Source of the DNA: Bacteroidaceae bacterium
GTDB taxonomy: Bacteria; Bacteroidota; Bacteroidia; Bacteroidales; Bacteroidaceae
DNA length: 64,000 nt
Direction of reading: 5' to 3'
Assembly: GCA_017503645.1 (NCBI GenBank)
Contig: JAFVSR010000018.1
Coordinates: 1 to 64,000, forward strand
Shown here: positions 46,310 through 55,214 of the stretch, in pieces
How the letters are laid out: each line of letters opens with the position of its first letter
Numbering within the stretch: position 1 is the stretch's first letter
Position numbers and translations under genes: made by a program
Notes under the pieces: model-generated
Databases searched by the model: none
What the model was told of the DNA's origin: nothing
What the model saw: only the letters and a program-made list of their open reading frames with translations

Positions 46310-46341
46310 TACATTAAAAGAATAATTTCGTACATTACAAG
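46310..46341 (+). promoter_or_regulatory. candidate LytTR operator: direct repeats 21 bp apart
   Basis: TACATTAAAAG (46310) and TACATTACAAG (46331) recur with a 21-bp period, the two-turn spacing typical of LytTR sites. They lie just upstream of the promoter of the LytTR gene. Confidence 0.5.
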
Positions 46342-46350
46342 AAAGAAAAA

Positions 46351-46381
46351 TTGTGCAGTAGGTTGATTTTGGCTACATTTG
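46351..46381 (+). promoter_or_regulatory. promoter of the LytTR gene pair
   Basis: TTG at 46351, 20 bp, then TACATTTG (46374-46381), an exact TAnnTTTG. The ATG is 37 bp downstream. Confidence 0.65.
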
Positions 46382-46418
46382 TGCTAATCATTACAAGAGC
46401 CACGACGCACCACGATAA

Positions 46419-46781
46419 ATGAAGAAATTCTTAATCATACCAACCTCTATCGATTTAGTCCGCATAGCACCGGACAAAATTGTGTATATCGCATCTGACG
46501 GCAATTACTCAACGCTTGTGCAGACCGATAACGAGGTACGTATGCTCTCTTATCAATTAGGACAGATAGAGAGTATGATATCCAAACAGCTGGGTAATGA
46601 TGGTAATACATTTATTCGTATAGGAAAAAGTTTAATAATCAATCGTGCTTACATTTATTACATAAATATTCCTAAACAAAAACTGATACTCTCCGATGCG
46701 TCTTCCATAAGCCATACGGTAACTGCTTCAAAAGAGGCTTTGAAACAATTAAAAGAGTTATTGGAAAAAGAGGTTAAATAG
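46419..46781 (+). CDS. stand-alone LytTR DNA-binding protein
   Basis: The 120-residue protein is almost entirely a LytTR domain: RIAPDKIVYIASDGNYSTLV, QLGQIESMI, FIRIGKSLIINRAYIYYINI, and a final helix. There is no receiver domain, so it is not a classical response regulator. It may be controlled by binding a partner. The stop is 2 bp before the next gene, a predicted membrane protein, which is the obvious candidate partner. Confidence 0.88.
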   Translation: MKKFLIIPTSIDLVRIAPDKIVYIASDGNYSTLVQTDNEVRMLSYQLGQIESMISKQLGNDGNTFIRIGKSLIINRAYIYYINIPKQKLILSDASSISHTVTASKEALKQLKELLEKEVK

Positions 46782-46783
46782 TT

Positions 46784-47698
46784 ATGAGAGAAAATAAAGA
46801 AATAAGAGACGACCAAATACGCATAATTGGCAAGGAGGAAAATAGAACTCCCCGATACGGCTATATGCTCATTGGCGGCCTGATTATTTTGGGTGTGGTT
46901 ATAATTGCGGCATTAATATATGCAAATTCAAATAGGGCCGACGAGGTTTTAAGAATTGAGGAGGTGGAGCCTGCTTTGTTTGAAAAAGTATGTGCAACCG
47001 ACACTGTTAGAAATAAAATAACGTGGAGCAATGTCGATAACACCATCGCAGGTTACACAGAAATTAGAGATACGGTGATAAATGATATTCCATTAAAGCT
47101 TTATATACCACACAATGCGCAAATGTCGTTGCACGTTGGTGCGATTGATAAAAACGACACAACAATAATTTACGCCGCCCAAGCTGCCGATGTGAGAGCC
47201 GATAATGGGAATATCGTGGGAGCATTTGTACTGGCCGGCGAGCCGCTTGCGTGGGGGCTGTCAAGAAAGGGATACTGCGCATCGATAAACGGCAATGTAA
47301 CCATAGGAGTTGCCGAGAACTCCCCATTATTTGAAGAGGCCACAAAACAAAAAGGCTATTTCTTTCGCCAATATCCCCTTGTGAGCAATGGTAAGCTCAT
47401 AGACAATGAGCCCAAAGGGAAAGCTGTGCGCCGTGGTATTTGTGAACAAGAGGGCCGTGTGTTTATGGTAGAAACTGTTACCCGTGAATCGTTCCACGAC
47501 TTCGCGCAGGCGTTGGTCGATTTAAGCATCGATAATGCCATATATCTTGTGGGTTCATCGGCTTATGGTTGGGCTGTAGATGAGGCCGGAACAAAGCACG
47601 AATTCGGCAAGGATAATTATTATACAGGGCGGAGAAAAATGCCCCAAAATATTAGCTACCTAGTGTGGAGGAAAATACCTAACATTATTGAGCAATAA
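46784..47698 (+). CDS. membrane-anchored protein, NAGPA/DUF2233-like extracytoplasmic domain (tentative)
   Basis: A 304-residue protein. The N-terminus is cytoplasmic and polar, with one transmembrane helix (YMLIGGLIILGVVIIAALIY, ~27-46). The rest faces the periplasm. INGNVTIGVAENSPLFEEA, FFRQYPLVSNGKLI, RRGICEQEGRVFMVET and ALVDLSIDNAIYLVGSSAYGW resemble the phosphodiester glycosidase fold, although the usual DGGGS motif reads VGSSAYG, so activity is doubtful. It is co-transcribed with the LytTR gene and may be its sensor. Confidence 0.6.
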   Translation: MRENKEIRDDQIRIIGKEENRTPRYGYMLIGGLIILGVVIIAALIYANSNRADEVLRIEEVEPALFEKVCATDTVRNKITWSNVDNTIAGYTEIRDTVINDIPLKLYIPHNAQMSLHVGAIDKNDTTIIYAAQAADVRADNGNIVGAFVLAGEPLAWGLSRKGYCASINGNVTIGVAENSPLFEEATKQKGYFFRQYPLVSNGKLIDNEPKGKAVRRGICEQEGRVFMVETVTRESFHDFAQALVDLSIDNAIYLVGSSAYGWAVDEAGTKHEFGKDNYYTGRRKMPQNISYLVWRKIPNIIEQ

Positions 47699-48040
47699 TT
47701 CATTTGATGGGGAGCCCATGTTTCTTTCTATAAGCATTGATGCAACAATTTATTAAATCATTTTTTTTGATATAGCTTTCAACAAGGAGGGGTATTGTTT
47801 TGTGATAATAATTATCCTCATTTTAATTATTCTCGAAATAAATTACATATACTCTTATAATCTACATCTTTAGAAATAATATAAATATATTCAGGAAAAT
47901 AAGGGCAGTGTCCAAAAAATTGTGTAAATGAGAAAACAGGATTCAGATAAATCTCTTATATCTGGATTCTAAAAATATAGGTTTGGGCTATTTTACGTTT
48001 TTGTATTTCTTTATACATTTGTAACATAAATCATTTAGCT
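47699..48040. other. gene-free AT-rich segment with possible insertion-sequence end
   Basis: No gene is seen. GGGCAGTGTCCAAAAAATTG at ~47906 resembles terminal sequences of Bacteroidota insertion sequences. It is followed by an imperfect hairpin around GGATTCAGATAA / TTATATCTGGATTC. No transposase is present. Confidence 0.3.
48014..48021 (+). promoter_or_regulatory. promoter -7 element for a small membrane protein gene
   Basis: TACATTTG is an exact TAnnTTTG, 19 bp before the ATG at 48041. TTTT sits at the -33 position. Confidence 0.5.
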
Positions 48041-48178
48041 ATGTCATACAACAATAACGATATTCAGAATTTGCTATATGCAATATTTGTAGGCATTATT
48101 ATTTTTATAATAATGATTATCTTATCTTCTATATACAACTCTATATATCAATCATTTACGCAAATATGGAAGGGGTGA
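48041..48178 (+). CDS. 45-residue single-pass membrane peptide
   Basis: It starts MSYNNNDIQNLLYAIF, has a hydrophobic helix of about 20 residues (residues ~12-30, rich in Ile and Phe), then SIYNSIYQSFTQIWKG. A consensus promoter lies just upstream. The function is unknown. The downstream gap 48179-48400 shows no supportable gene. Confidence 0.5.
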   Translation: MSYNNNDIQNLLYAIFVGIIIFIIMIILSSIYNSIYQSFTQIWKG

Positions 48179-48400
48179 GAGAGTTGAGCGAACAAGATCA
48201 ACAGCATACCGACATTGATTTCTTTTTAAAGTTTCGAGGTGCCACACTCTTGTTGTCATAATTACTATAATGCTACCGCTGACAATGGCAAGCAACCATT
48301 GTGAGATTGAAGAAAGAGTTTTGTGAATAACACAGCAATTCCCTGGGACTACCCTATTATATAGGTGGTTCGGGGGAGTTACAAGTTGCAATTTTCACAT

Positions 48401-49462
48401 TTAAATCTTTCCTTGCCATTTTTTCTCCGCTACAGGATGAATCTTATATAAATCATTTCTATCTGATAATTGAATTTTTCTACAAAATAATTGCACACGT
48501 CTCTCATACTCTATTATTTTTTGGGAGTGGGTGGGTAATAACGGAGTTTCTAACCATAAATTTCGCCTTTTATCGTTATCATTTTTATTATTTTCCATTC
48601 GTTCTTGCCAATCATCTCCCATTGCATCTATTATCTTTGTGTGCTCAAGTTTCATACTGTTGGACTGTATTACATATTCCTGTGGTGATAGGCCAAGTAA
48701 ACGGAAACGATCCCATGCAAGTTCTCTTTCTTTTTTTTGTTTAGCAGTGAGTGTCGGAGGGAAATCGTGAAATCCATAATATTTAAAGGCATATCCCCTT
48801 TCATCATTTTTTTCTGTATGATTATTGGTTGTCTCTTCTTTAGAAGATGTCCAAAATCCAAAAAAAGAGTAATCGATTCTAAATCTTTCATCATATGGAA
48901 GCCCAATTCCAAAACCTTGTTGTTGTTTGCCCATAGCAGAAAGGTATATTTGATTTCCATTTGGGCCTATAATTTTTATTTTGAATTCATCCGGCGATAG
49001 GTATTCAGGATTTACACCTCTGTTCAATATTTTTTCCCATTTACATTTAGTGATCAATTCTTCAAATTCTTCTTTTGTGGGTGTACGCCATTTATGTCCC
49101 CATTGTTCTGTAGCAGCATCCTTTTCATCATATATTGGTGATGGACAATTATACCGGGTGTCGGTTTTCTTATTAGAATCTTTCCAAAAATAATATCCTG
49201 TAAGAGGCTCTGAAGACCATAGAACAGATAACCCCAAGTCAACCCATTGGTGTCCGTTTCTATCCATTGCTTGAGTGTATATGTATTTTCCACAATTTCT
49301 ACAATAGTGCGCTCCGAATTCATTAGAGGTACGACAAAATGGGCAAAGTTGAAAATCGGTGATATTCTTGTTTTCCCAAGGTAATCCACAGATAGGACAA
49401 AAATTCCCTCGGTAATGTGTTTTACAGATAGGGCATATGTGATTTATTATCTTTGTTATCAT
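48401..49462 (-). CDS. zinc-ribbon protein with FISUMP-like domain
   Basis: A 353-residue protein without signal peptide. Residues 1-60 hold two zinc ribbons (CPICKTHYRGNFCPIC and CPFCRTSNEFGAHYCRNC). Residues ~68-220 resemble the FISUMP/major-paralogous domain usually found on Bacteroidota surface proteins: HQWVDLGLSVLW, GYYFWKDSN, HKWRTPTKEEFEELITKCKWE. The C-terminal ~110 residues are charged and helical. It starts 1 bp after the phospholipase-D-like gene, so the two form one unit. The function is unknown. Confidence 0.75.
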   Translation of the reverse strand: MITKIINHICPICKTHYRGNFCPICGLPWENKNITDFQLCPFCRTSNEFGAHYCRNCGKYIYTQAMDRNGHQWVDLGLSVLWSSEPLTGYYFWKDSNKKTDTRYNCPSPIYDEKDAATEQWGHKWRTPTKEEFEELITKCKWEKILNRGVNPEYLSPDEFKIKIIGPNGNQIYLSAMGKQQQGFGIGLPYDERFRIDYSFFGFWTSSKEETTNNHTEKNDERGYAFKYYGFHDFPPTLTAKQKKERELAWDRFRLLGLSPQEYVIQSNSMKLEHTKIIDAMGDDWQERMENNKNDNDKRRNLWLETPLLPTHSQKIIEYERRVQLFCRKIQLSDRNDLYKIHPVAEKKWQGKI

Positions 49463-49463
49463 A

Positions 49464-50207
49464 TTACTGTTTTTTGAATATTATGTTATTACTACCACAA
49501 TATATGCAATATTTAGTATTGTTTGCATCAATAAAAGCGCCAGTTTGTTCATGATTACAGTCTTTGCATAGAACAATTCGTTTTACTATTTGAGCCGTTA
49601 TTGGTGTTCCGCAAAGACGACAGAATAAATCTCCTTTTTCAACCATATGGCCACAACTATTTTTAAACTTTTCTTGTGTTTGTACTTCTATAGCAATATG
49701 TGAGGGGTTTGGTGTTCTATTGTTTTTATTGTCAAGATTATTGCAGAGTGATGTTTTAGTTTGAATATTAAACTCAGTATATTTGTTCTTCTGTATTTCA
49801 AACCTTGTAATATATTGGGTCGCAATATTCGGGTCTAAGATTATAACGATATTTTCGCTGTTGGCAGATGCTTTGTAGGTCCAATTATAAGAACCTGTGA
49901 TAACCTTTTTAAAATCGATAACACAAAATTTATCATGTAATAATTCCGTGTCCTTTGAAATCTCAAAACATTCAGAACGACCTATACGGATTTGGCTATA
50001 ATCTATTCCACTTTGAGAATTTATATCATCTAACTGAATGATTATTGATATATAACAGTTATCCTTTGCTTTATCAAGTAATGCATTAAATAATTTCTTG
50101 TTTGTAAACCATGCAACTGATACAAATATTGCATAATGAGCATCCTCTATTTCTTTGAGAATGCGTTGCTCAATATTGTCAAATATTACTTCTGTGCTAT
50201 TGCTCAT
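49464..50207 (-). CDS. phospholipase-D-like (HKD) nuclease with C-terminal zinc ribbons
   Basis: A 247-residue protein from MSNSTEVIFDNIEQ; an earlier ATG adds 24 unlikely residues. A single PLD motif is H91-x-K93...G105-S106 (LLHDKFCVIDF, ITGSYNWT), so the active enzyme would be a dimer as in Nuc and related nucleases. Two zinc ribbons follow (CGHMVEKGDLFCRLC, CKDCNHEQ...CIYC). The ribbons match those in the next gene in style. A nucleic-acid role is likely. Similar proteins occur in defence islands, but no such link is proven here. Confidence 0.82.
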   Translation of the reverse strand: MSNSTEVIFDNIEQRILKEIEDAHYAIFVSVAWFTNKKLFNALLDKAKDNCYISIIIQLDDINSQSGIDYSQIRIGRSECFEISKDTELLHDKFCVIDFKKVITGSYNWTYKASANSENIVIILDPNIATQYITRFEIQKNKYTEFNIQTKTSLCNNLDNKNNRTPNPSHIAIEVQTQEKFKNSCGHMVEKGDLFCRLCGTPITAQIVKRIVLCKDCNHEQTGAFIDANNTKYCIYCGSNNIIFKKQ

Positions 50208-50459
50208 AATTGGCCATATTTTTCTTTTATAAGTCTTGTGAATAATGCTCTGCCTAAAGGAATAATGCCCTAAATGCAAATTTAGTTAAATAGTTCAACC
50301 TATACAAGAAGAATCACGCATATCATTCTTACGTTGTAGTTGTATAGTGCCTCTCTTTATAAAATGCTTATTTTTCGCAACCTCTTAATTGCATTTTTTA
50401 AAAAATTATTGAAAGTCCATTAACCAATACTATATATATAGAATGTTTATAGGTGAGTT

Positions 50460-51196
50460 TTAGTGGAAGACTAGTTTATGAATAATTTTTAAATTGTTTT
50501 TAAGCCCTTCGATAAAGTTAGAGTCTATTGATTCGTATATATGTATTTTTCTTATTGCCTCGGATGGGAGAATTACTTTGTAGCCTTTTATGCTTTCGTT
50601 TGTATCAATAATATTTCTCCCAGCAAGTATAATTCTTAATTCTCTTTGTTTTTCAAAGCTCTTGTTTATGCGCGTTAAAATAGTCCATATAAATCTATCA
50701 AAACACCTTTCGTTTAAAAATAGCGACTTTACAGATTCAAAAAGTGTACCATCTTCATTTTCTCTTGTGACAATATGGTATTCACCATCTTTTTCAAAGA
50801 ACGTGGGGACAGAACAATATTCAACATTTTTAAACAATCTGGTAATGCGTATTTGCTATTTAGAAAAAAGTTTTATAATAAGTCTTTATCATATTCTACA
50901 CATATAGATTTACGTCCGTTGGGGAAGTATCTACGTTGTTTTTTAGTTGGTAAAAAATCTGTAAAGCAACATACGGCAATATGTTTTATGTATAAATATA
51001 ATATAGCTTTCCCATCTTCAGTCATGCGTTTCTCAATCATTTCTCTAAGAATATCGCAATTATCAAAAAACGCTTGTATGTTAGAGTCTTGAATATCGTT
51101 AAATCCACTCGGCTTAGAAAACCATAGATATGGGGTAGTTATCTCATTTATGGTATTATCATTAATTTGTCTTAATCTATATATGCTTGTATACAT
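50460..51196 (-). pseudogene. DUF2971 gene broken by a stop codon and a frameshift
   Basis: The N-terminal part (MYTSIYRLRQINDNTI ... KSICVEYDKDLL, 50873-51196) ends at TAA. In the same frame it continues NFFLNSKYALPDCLK and then needs +1 base in the A run at ~50828-50832 to join KNVEYCSVPTFFEKDG ... KLVFH (to 50460). Together they give one full DUF2971 protein of about 245 residues. Two lesions make sequencing error unlikely. DUF2971 is of unknown function and is often found in mobile or defence regions. Confidence 0.75.
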
Positions 51197-51514
51197 GAAT
51201 CTGTCACTTTATATATTATCCTTCTGCTTACGTTTGCCATATCGTCATTTGTGTTTGTTTGCCTACTGCAAACTTATGAAAACAAGGACAATTAAACAAA
51301 ATTTGATTAATTAAACTATCAAAGTATTTGGTTACAAAAAAGTTGGCCCCTGCTCAAACCGAAATATGCAAAGCGCAATCCTAAGAACAGATATTCCCAC
51401 CCACCAAAAAAGCACCTCAAAAAGCACCGCCAATAAAAACGCTTACAAAAAAAAAATCGCCCTCGCAAAAAAACTTTGCCCCTGCAGGGTTGTTTATTAA
51501 GAAAATGGTTGATT
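51197..51514. other. gene-free AT-rich segment
   Basis: No gene is seen between the broken DUF2971 gene and the malic enzyme gene. The part from ~51300 is A- and C-rich with many A runs and no promoter that I can place with confidence. Confidence 0.5.
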
Positions 51515-52870
51515 ATGAGCGAAAGATTAGAGGAGAGGGCCTTGGAATACCACGAAGGTGAGAGGCCGGGAAAGACCGAGATTACCCCGACGAAGCCGCA
51601 CGACACGCCCGAGCAGTTGTCGCTTGCATACAGTCCCGGAGTGGCTGCACCGGCAGCCGCTATAAACAAGGACCGTTGGCAGGCCTACCGTTATACCAAC
51701 AAAGGGAACCTCATTGCGGTGGTGTCCAACGGCAGTGCGTTGCTGGGCCTTGGCAACGTGGGTGCGCTCAGTTCCAAGCCGGTTATGGAGGGTAAATCTA
51801 TGCTCTTTAAGATTTATGCCGATGTCGATGCGTTCGACATTGAGCTTGCCGAGGAGGACCCCGACAAGTTCATTGAGGCGGTGCAGGGTATCTCGCCCAC
51901 CTTTGGCGGCATAAACCTCGAGGATATTAAGGCGCCGGAGTGCTTTTACATAGAGGAGAGGCTGCGCAACCTGCTGGATATTCCCGTGATGCACGACGAC
52001 CAGCACGGGGCCGCCATAACCATTGCCGCCGCGCTATTGAACGCAGCCGAGGTGGCCGACAAGGAGCTGCAAAGCCTGAAGGTGGTGATAAGCGGGGCGG
52101 GTGCTGCGGCCATTTCCACCGCCAAGATGCTTGTGCGCTTAGGGCTTATGCGCGAACAGATTACAATGGTCGACAGCAAGGGTGTGATTACCATTGCGCG
52201 CGATATACTCCCACCCGAGAAGGCGCTCTTTGCCAGCAGCAACACCTCGCTGCACACGCTTGCCGATGCCATAAAGGCGAGCGATGTATTCATTGGTCTC
52301 TCGGTGGGTAATGTTCTCACCAAAGAGATGGTGCGCAGTATGGCCGACACTCCCATAATTTTTGCCCTTGCCAACCCCACCCCCGAGATAAGTTATACCG
52401 ATGCCATAGCCGCACGCCCCGATGCCATAGTGGCTACCGGCCGCACCGACACGCCCAACCAGATAAACAACGCATTAGCTTTCCCTTATCTGTTCCGTGG
52501 GGCGCTGGACACGCTTGCCACCAACATAAACCGCGAGATGGAGATGGCGGCGGTAAAGGCCATTGCCTCGCTTGCCCACGAGCCCGTGCCCCACGAGATT
52601 AAAAAAAGCTATGGGAGCAACCTGAGCTTTGGCCCTGCATATATTCTGCCCAAGTTAGGCGACCGGCGCCTGCTGTTTGCGGTCTCTATGGCGGTGGCAA
52701 AGGCTGCTATAGATAGCGGCATTGCCCGCCGCAGGATAGCATCGTGGAGCGAATATGAGGAGGCGCTGCGCTGCCGCATAGAGCGCGAAACTCATTACCG
52801 TCACCACGGCCGCTGCAACAACGAGCAGCTGCTGCACAAGAGATACAACAGAGGTATGAACAAGTTATAA
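51515..52870 (+). CDS. malic enzyme, short form without phosphotransacetylase domain
   Basis: A 451-residue protein from MSERLEERALEYHEG (an upstream ATG at 51476 adds 13 poor residues). It converts malate to pyruvate and CO2 with NAD(P). Motifs are SLAYSPGVAAP, YRYTNKGNLIAVVSNG, GKSMLFK with the catalytic Lys, FGGINLEDIKAPECF, HDDQHGAA, the Rossmann VVISGAGAAAIS, and ALANPTPEI. Many Bacteroidales have a ~760-residue MaeB with a C-terminal phosphotransacetylase-like domain. Here the protein ends after the malic domain at a plain stop, and a 3' gene follows 9 bp later. Confidence 0.92.
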   Translation: MSERLEERALEYHEGERPGKTEITPTKPHDTPEQLSLAYSPGVAAPAAAINKDRWQAYRYTNKGNLIAVVSNGSALLGLGNVGALSSKPVMEGKSMLFKIYADVDAFDIELAEEDPDKFIEAVQGISPTFGGINLEDIKAPECFYIEERLRNLLDIPVMHDDQHGAAITIAAALLNAAEVADKELQSLKVVISGAGAAAISTAKMLVRLGLMREQITMVDSKGVITIARDILPPEKALFASSNTSLHTLADAIKASDVFIGLSVGNVLTKEMVRSMADTPIIFALANPTPEISYTDAIAARPDAIVATGRTDTPNQINNALAFPYLFRGALDTLATNINREMEMAAVKAIASLAHEPVPHEIKKSYGSNLSFGPAYILPKLGDRRLLFAVSMAVAKAAIDSGIARRRIASWSEYEEALRCRIERETHYRHHGRCNNEQLLHKRYNRGMNKL

Positions 52871-52879
52871 GCAAGTGTT

Positions 52880-53134
52880 ATGAAGAAAGAGGATGCCATC
52901 CTCTCGCGCAGCGAGAGAAAGAGAATAGAGAAACTGCGTAACGAAATCATTGGTTACATAGAGGACAATTCCGCAAGGAAGATGTTCACCTACGATGATG
53001 ACGACGAGGAGTATGACGACTACAACACCGACGAGCCCTCGCCCATAGACGAGGAGCCTGTTTTCGATAATTACATAAGCGAGCACGAACTCTATCTTTT
53101 ATACCGCAACGCTGTTTTGCAGAATTTGAATTGA
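52880..53134 (+). CDS. small acidic protein of unknown function
   Basis: An 84-residue protein. A basic N-terminal third (SRSERKRIEKLRNEII) is followed by a very acidic middle (YDDDDEEYDDYNTDEPS) and a hydrophobic end (HELYLLYRNAVLQNLN). It is 9 bp downstream of the malic enzyme and probably co-transcribed. I do not recognise the family. Confidence 0.65.
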   Translation: MKKEDAILSRSERKRIEKLRNEIIGYIEDNSARKMFTYDDDDEEYDDYNTDEPSPIDEEPVFDNYISEHELYLLYRNAVLQNLN

Positions 53135-53152
53135 ATAGCCCGTCGCTTGTAG

Positions 53153-53174
53153 GGGCGAACCCGTGTGGTCGCCC
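53153..53174. repeat. intergenic hairpin of dispersed-repeat type
   Basis: GGGGCGAACC and GGTCGCCC can pair. The string TAGGGGCGAACCCGTGTGGT resembles a family of short palindromes common between Bacteroidales genes. It could also act as a weak terminator. Confidence 0.45.
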
Positions 53175-53255
53175 TCAATTACATCAAACCGCAACAAATG
53201 AAAAAAATCCGCGAAAATTTAGCAAAATAAAATGCGGATAAAACATTTCATTTGC

Positions 53256-53263
53256 TATTTTTG
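53256..53263 (+). promoter_or_regulatory. promoter -7 element for DUF4494-yggS
   Basis: TATTTTTG matches TAnnTTTG, 82 bp upstream of the DUF4494 ATG. Confidence 0.45.
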
Positions 53264-53345
53264 CAAACGCATTGGCAACGCACGTTGCGCTGTGCAATGC
53301 ACTTTACACAAGCAATAACAAAAAAACAAACGATAAAAAACAATT

Positions 53346-53789
53346 ATGACACAAAGCTGGTTCGAAGTAAAGGTATCATACGAGCGTGCAGGCGAGAAGG
53401 GCCTCAACACAAAGGTAAACGAGGTATATTTGGTACAGGGATTCACATTCACCGAGGTGGAGAAACGCATAACACTTGAGGTGCAGCCTATGGTGACGGG
53501 CGAGTTCACCATCAACGAGATGAAACGCACCAAATATGGCGAACTTGTTGACAGCCCCAGCGAGAGTGCCGACAAGTGGTTCAAGTGCAAGATTGTACTC
53601 GTTACCATAGACGAGGTGAGCGCCAAGGAGAAAAAGACCTCGGTTGTGATTCTTGTAAAAGCCGAAGACTGCGCAGGCGCTGTGGCAGGCCTCAACAAGC
53701 ATATGGAGGATTCTGTGATGGCATACGACCTTGCATCGGTAAACGAAAGTTCAATTGTGGACATCTTCCACTATGAAGCAATACAGTAA
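53346..53789 (+). CDS. DUF4494 protein
   Basis: A 147-residue cytoplasmic protein. Signatures are SWFEVKVSYERAGEKG, VNEVYLVQGFTFTEVEKRI, WFKCKIVLVTIDEVSAKEKK and VDIFHYE, the DUF4494 pattern conserved in Bacteroidales. The function is unknown. It overlaps yggS by 17 bp, a persistent neighbour arrangement that suggests coupled translation. Confidence 0.88.
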   Translation: MTQSWFEVKVSYERAGEKGLNTKVNEVYLVQGFTFTEVEKRITLEVQPMVTGEFTINEMKRTKYGELVDSPSESADKWFKCKIVLVTIDEVSAKEKKTSVVILVKAEDCAGAVAGLNKHMEDSVMAYDLASVNESSIVDIFHYEAIQ

Positions 53790-54450
53790 CATAATTGCAG
53801 AAAGAATAGAAAAGATAAGCGCAACCCTCCCACAGGGGGTTACGCTTATTGCCGTTTCCAAATATCACCCCGTGGAGGCTGTTGCAGCCGCCTACTCTGC
53901 GGGGCAGCGCCACTTTGGCGAGAGCAAGGCACAGGACCTTGTAAAAAAGCACGAGGCCCTGCCCGAGGATATCTGCTGGCACTTTATAGGCCATTTGCAG
54001 AGCAACAAAATAAAATATATAGCCCCGTTCATCCACCTTATTCACAGCATCGACAGCCTGCGCCTGTTGCAGGAGGTTAACAAGCAGGGTGCCAAGGTGG
54101 GGCGCAAAATTCCCTGTCTGTTGCAGATACACATAGCACAGGAGGAGACGAAATTCGGCTTCACGCCCCAAGAGTGCATAGATATGCTTGCCGCAGGCGA
54201 GTGGCGCGCGTTGGATAACATTGAGATTCGCGGCCTTATGTGTATGGCAAGCAACACCGACGACGAGCAGCAGATAAGGGCCGAATTTGCAACCGTCAAC
54301 AAGCTGTTCCACACCATCAAGGAGCGTTTCTTTGCCGGCAACGAGCGGTTCTCTCTTCTATCGGCCGGAATGAGCGACGACTACCCAATTGCCATTGAGG
54401 AGGGGAGCAATCACGTGCGTGTGGGGTCGGCAATATTCGCTATGGAATAA
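53773..54450 (+). CDS. yggS: PLP homeostasis protein, YggS/PROSC family
   Basis: A 225-residue protein starting MKQYSNIIAERIEK inside the DUF4494 gene. It is an alanine-racemase-like barrel without racemase activity that binds and buffers PLP. The PLP lysine is in LIAVSKYHPVEAV (~residue 32). It also has FGESKAQDLVKKHE, WHFIGHLQSNK, HSIDSLRL, GLMCMAS, SAGMSDDYPIAIEEGSNHVRVGSAIF. Confidence 0.95.
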   Translation: MKQYSNIIAERIEKISATLPQGVTLIAVSKYHPVEAVAAAYSAGQRHFGESKAQDLVKKHEALPEDICWHFIGHLQSNKIKYIAPFIHLIHSIDSLRLLQEVNKQGAKVGRKIPCLLQIHIAQEETKFGFTPQECIDMLAAGEWRALDNIEIRGLMCMASNTDDEQQIRAEFATVNKLFHTIKERFFAGNERFSLLSAGMSDDYPIAIEEGSNHVRVGSAIFAME

Positions 54451-54464
54451 ATAGCAACCGCCAA

Positions 54465-55214
54465 CTACTCCATATTCCGCTGTCGGGCACTCATAACCAA
54501 CATCACATACAAGAAAGGAAGCAAATAGATGATATCCGACACCACAGCAACGTCGGCAACATCAATGTGCAATAACGGTAAGAAACCCGCAAACTCCACA
54601 CACGGCATAATGCCCGTGGCGGGCAACACGGCAAGCAGTGCCGGAGCATACAACGTGAAGGCGGCGCCAAGCGAGCGGGCAATATCTATGAGGCTGCGGT
54701 AGTTGCCATATATGAAACCAAACGAGGCCGCAACGATGAACAGCCCTATAAAGCAGATGATAACGCGCCCCTGTACCAGTGGCGAAGCATAGAGGTCGCC
54801 CGTAATACCAAGCAGCAGATTCCACGGCGGCAGGGTGCACACAAAAAGCAGCAACAGATATACCGCAGCGGCAATAATGGCAAAAAGCCACGCGTGGCGC
54901 TCATTTATTGCAAGCGTACCGCCTTTGAGGAATTTCATTGCACTCTTCACCATTCCCGAGCCCGTGAGCAGGCCCAACGAACATACAAAGAGCATTATTA
55001 CGCCCCACGGAGCGGAATCTATTGTTCCCTGCGCACTGCGCACAGCCCAGCGAAGCCCCTCGGCACTCACCAAAGAGTTCATTGAGGCATCGTAGCCCAA
55101 GGCAAGCCCGGCTATGCCCACAGCCCACGAGAGCAGCCACACAAGCAACAGCAGCGCGGTGTAGCACACTGCGGGATAGTATAAAAGGCGGCGGTTGGAA
55201 AGGGTGTTATTCAT
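54465..55214 (-). CDS. integral membrane protein, partial resemblance to AbgT-type transporters
   Basis: A 249-residue protein from MNNTLSNRRLLYYP, overlapping the regulator gene by 8 bp. It has about six hydrophobic segments. PWGVIMLFVCSLGLLTGSGMV and the NERHAWLFAIIAAAVYLLLLF stretch recall AbgT-family proteins, but it is only half their usual length (~500). It could be a family specific to Bacteroidales. Its place behind a two-component system suggests it is a target or accessory of that system. Confidence 0.65.
   Translation of the reverse strand: MNNTLSNRRLLYYPAVCYTALLLLVWLLSWAVGIAGLALGYDASMNSLVSAEGLRWAVRSAQGTIDSAPWGVIMLFVCSLGLLTGSGMVKSAMKFLKGGTLAINERHAWLFAIIAAAVYLLLLFVCTLPPWNLLLGITGDLYASPLVQGRVIICFIGLFIVAASFGFIYGNYRSLIDIARSLGAAFTLYAPALLAVLPATGIMPCVEFAGFLPLLHIDVADVAVVSDIIYLLPFLYVMLVMSARQRNME

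Noticed and set aside
48152..48391. 79-codon minus-strand frame next to the zinc-ribbon gene
   Set aside because: It overlaps the small membrane peptide gene, shows no family resemblance, and lacks a promoter.
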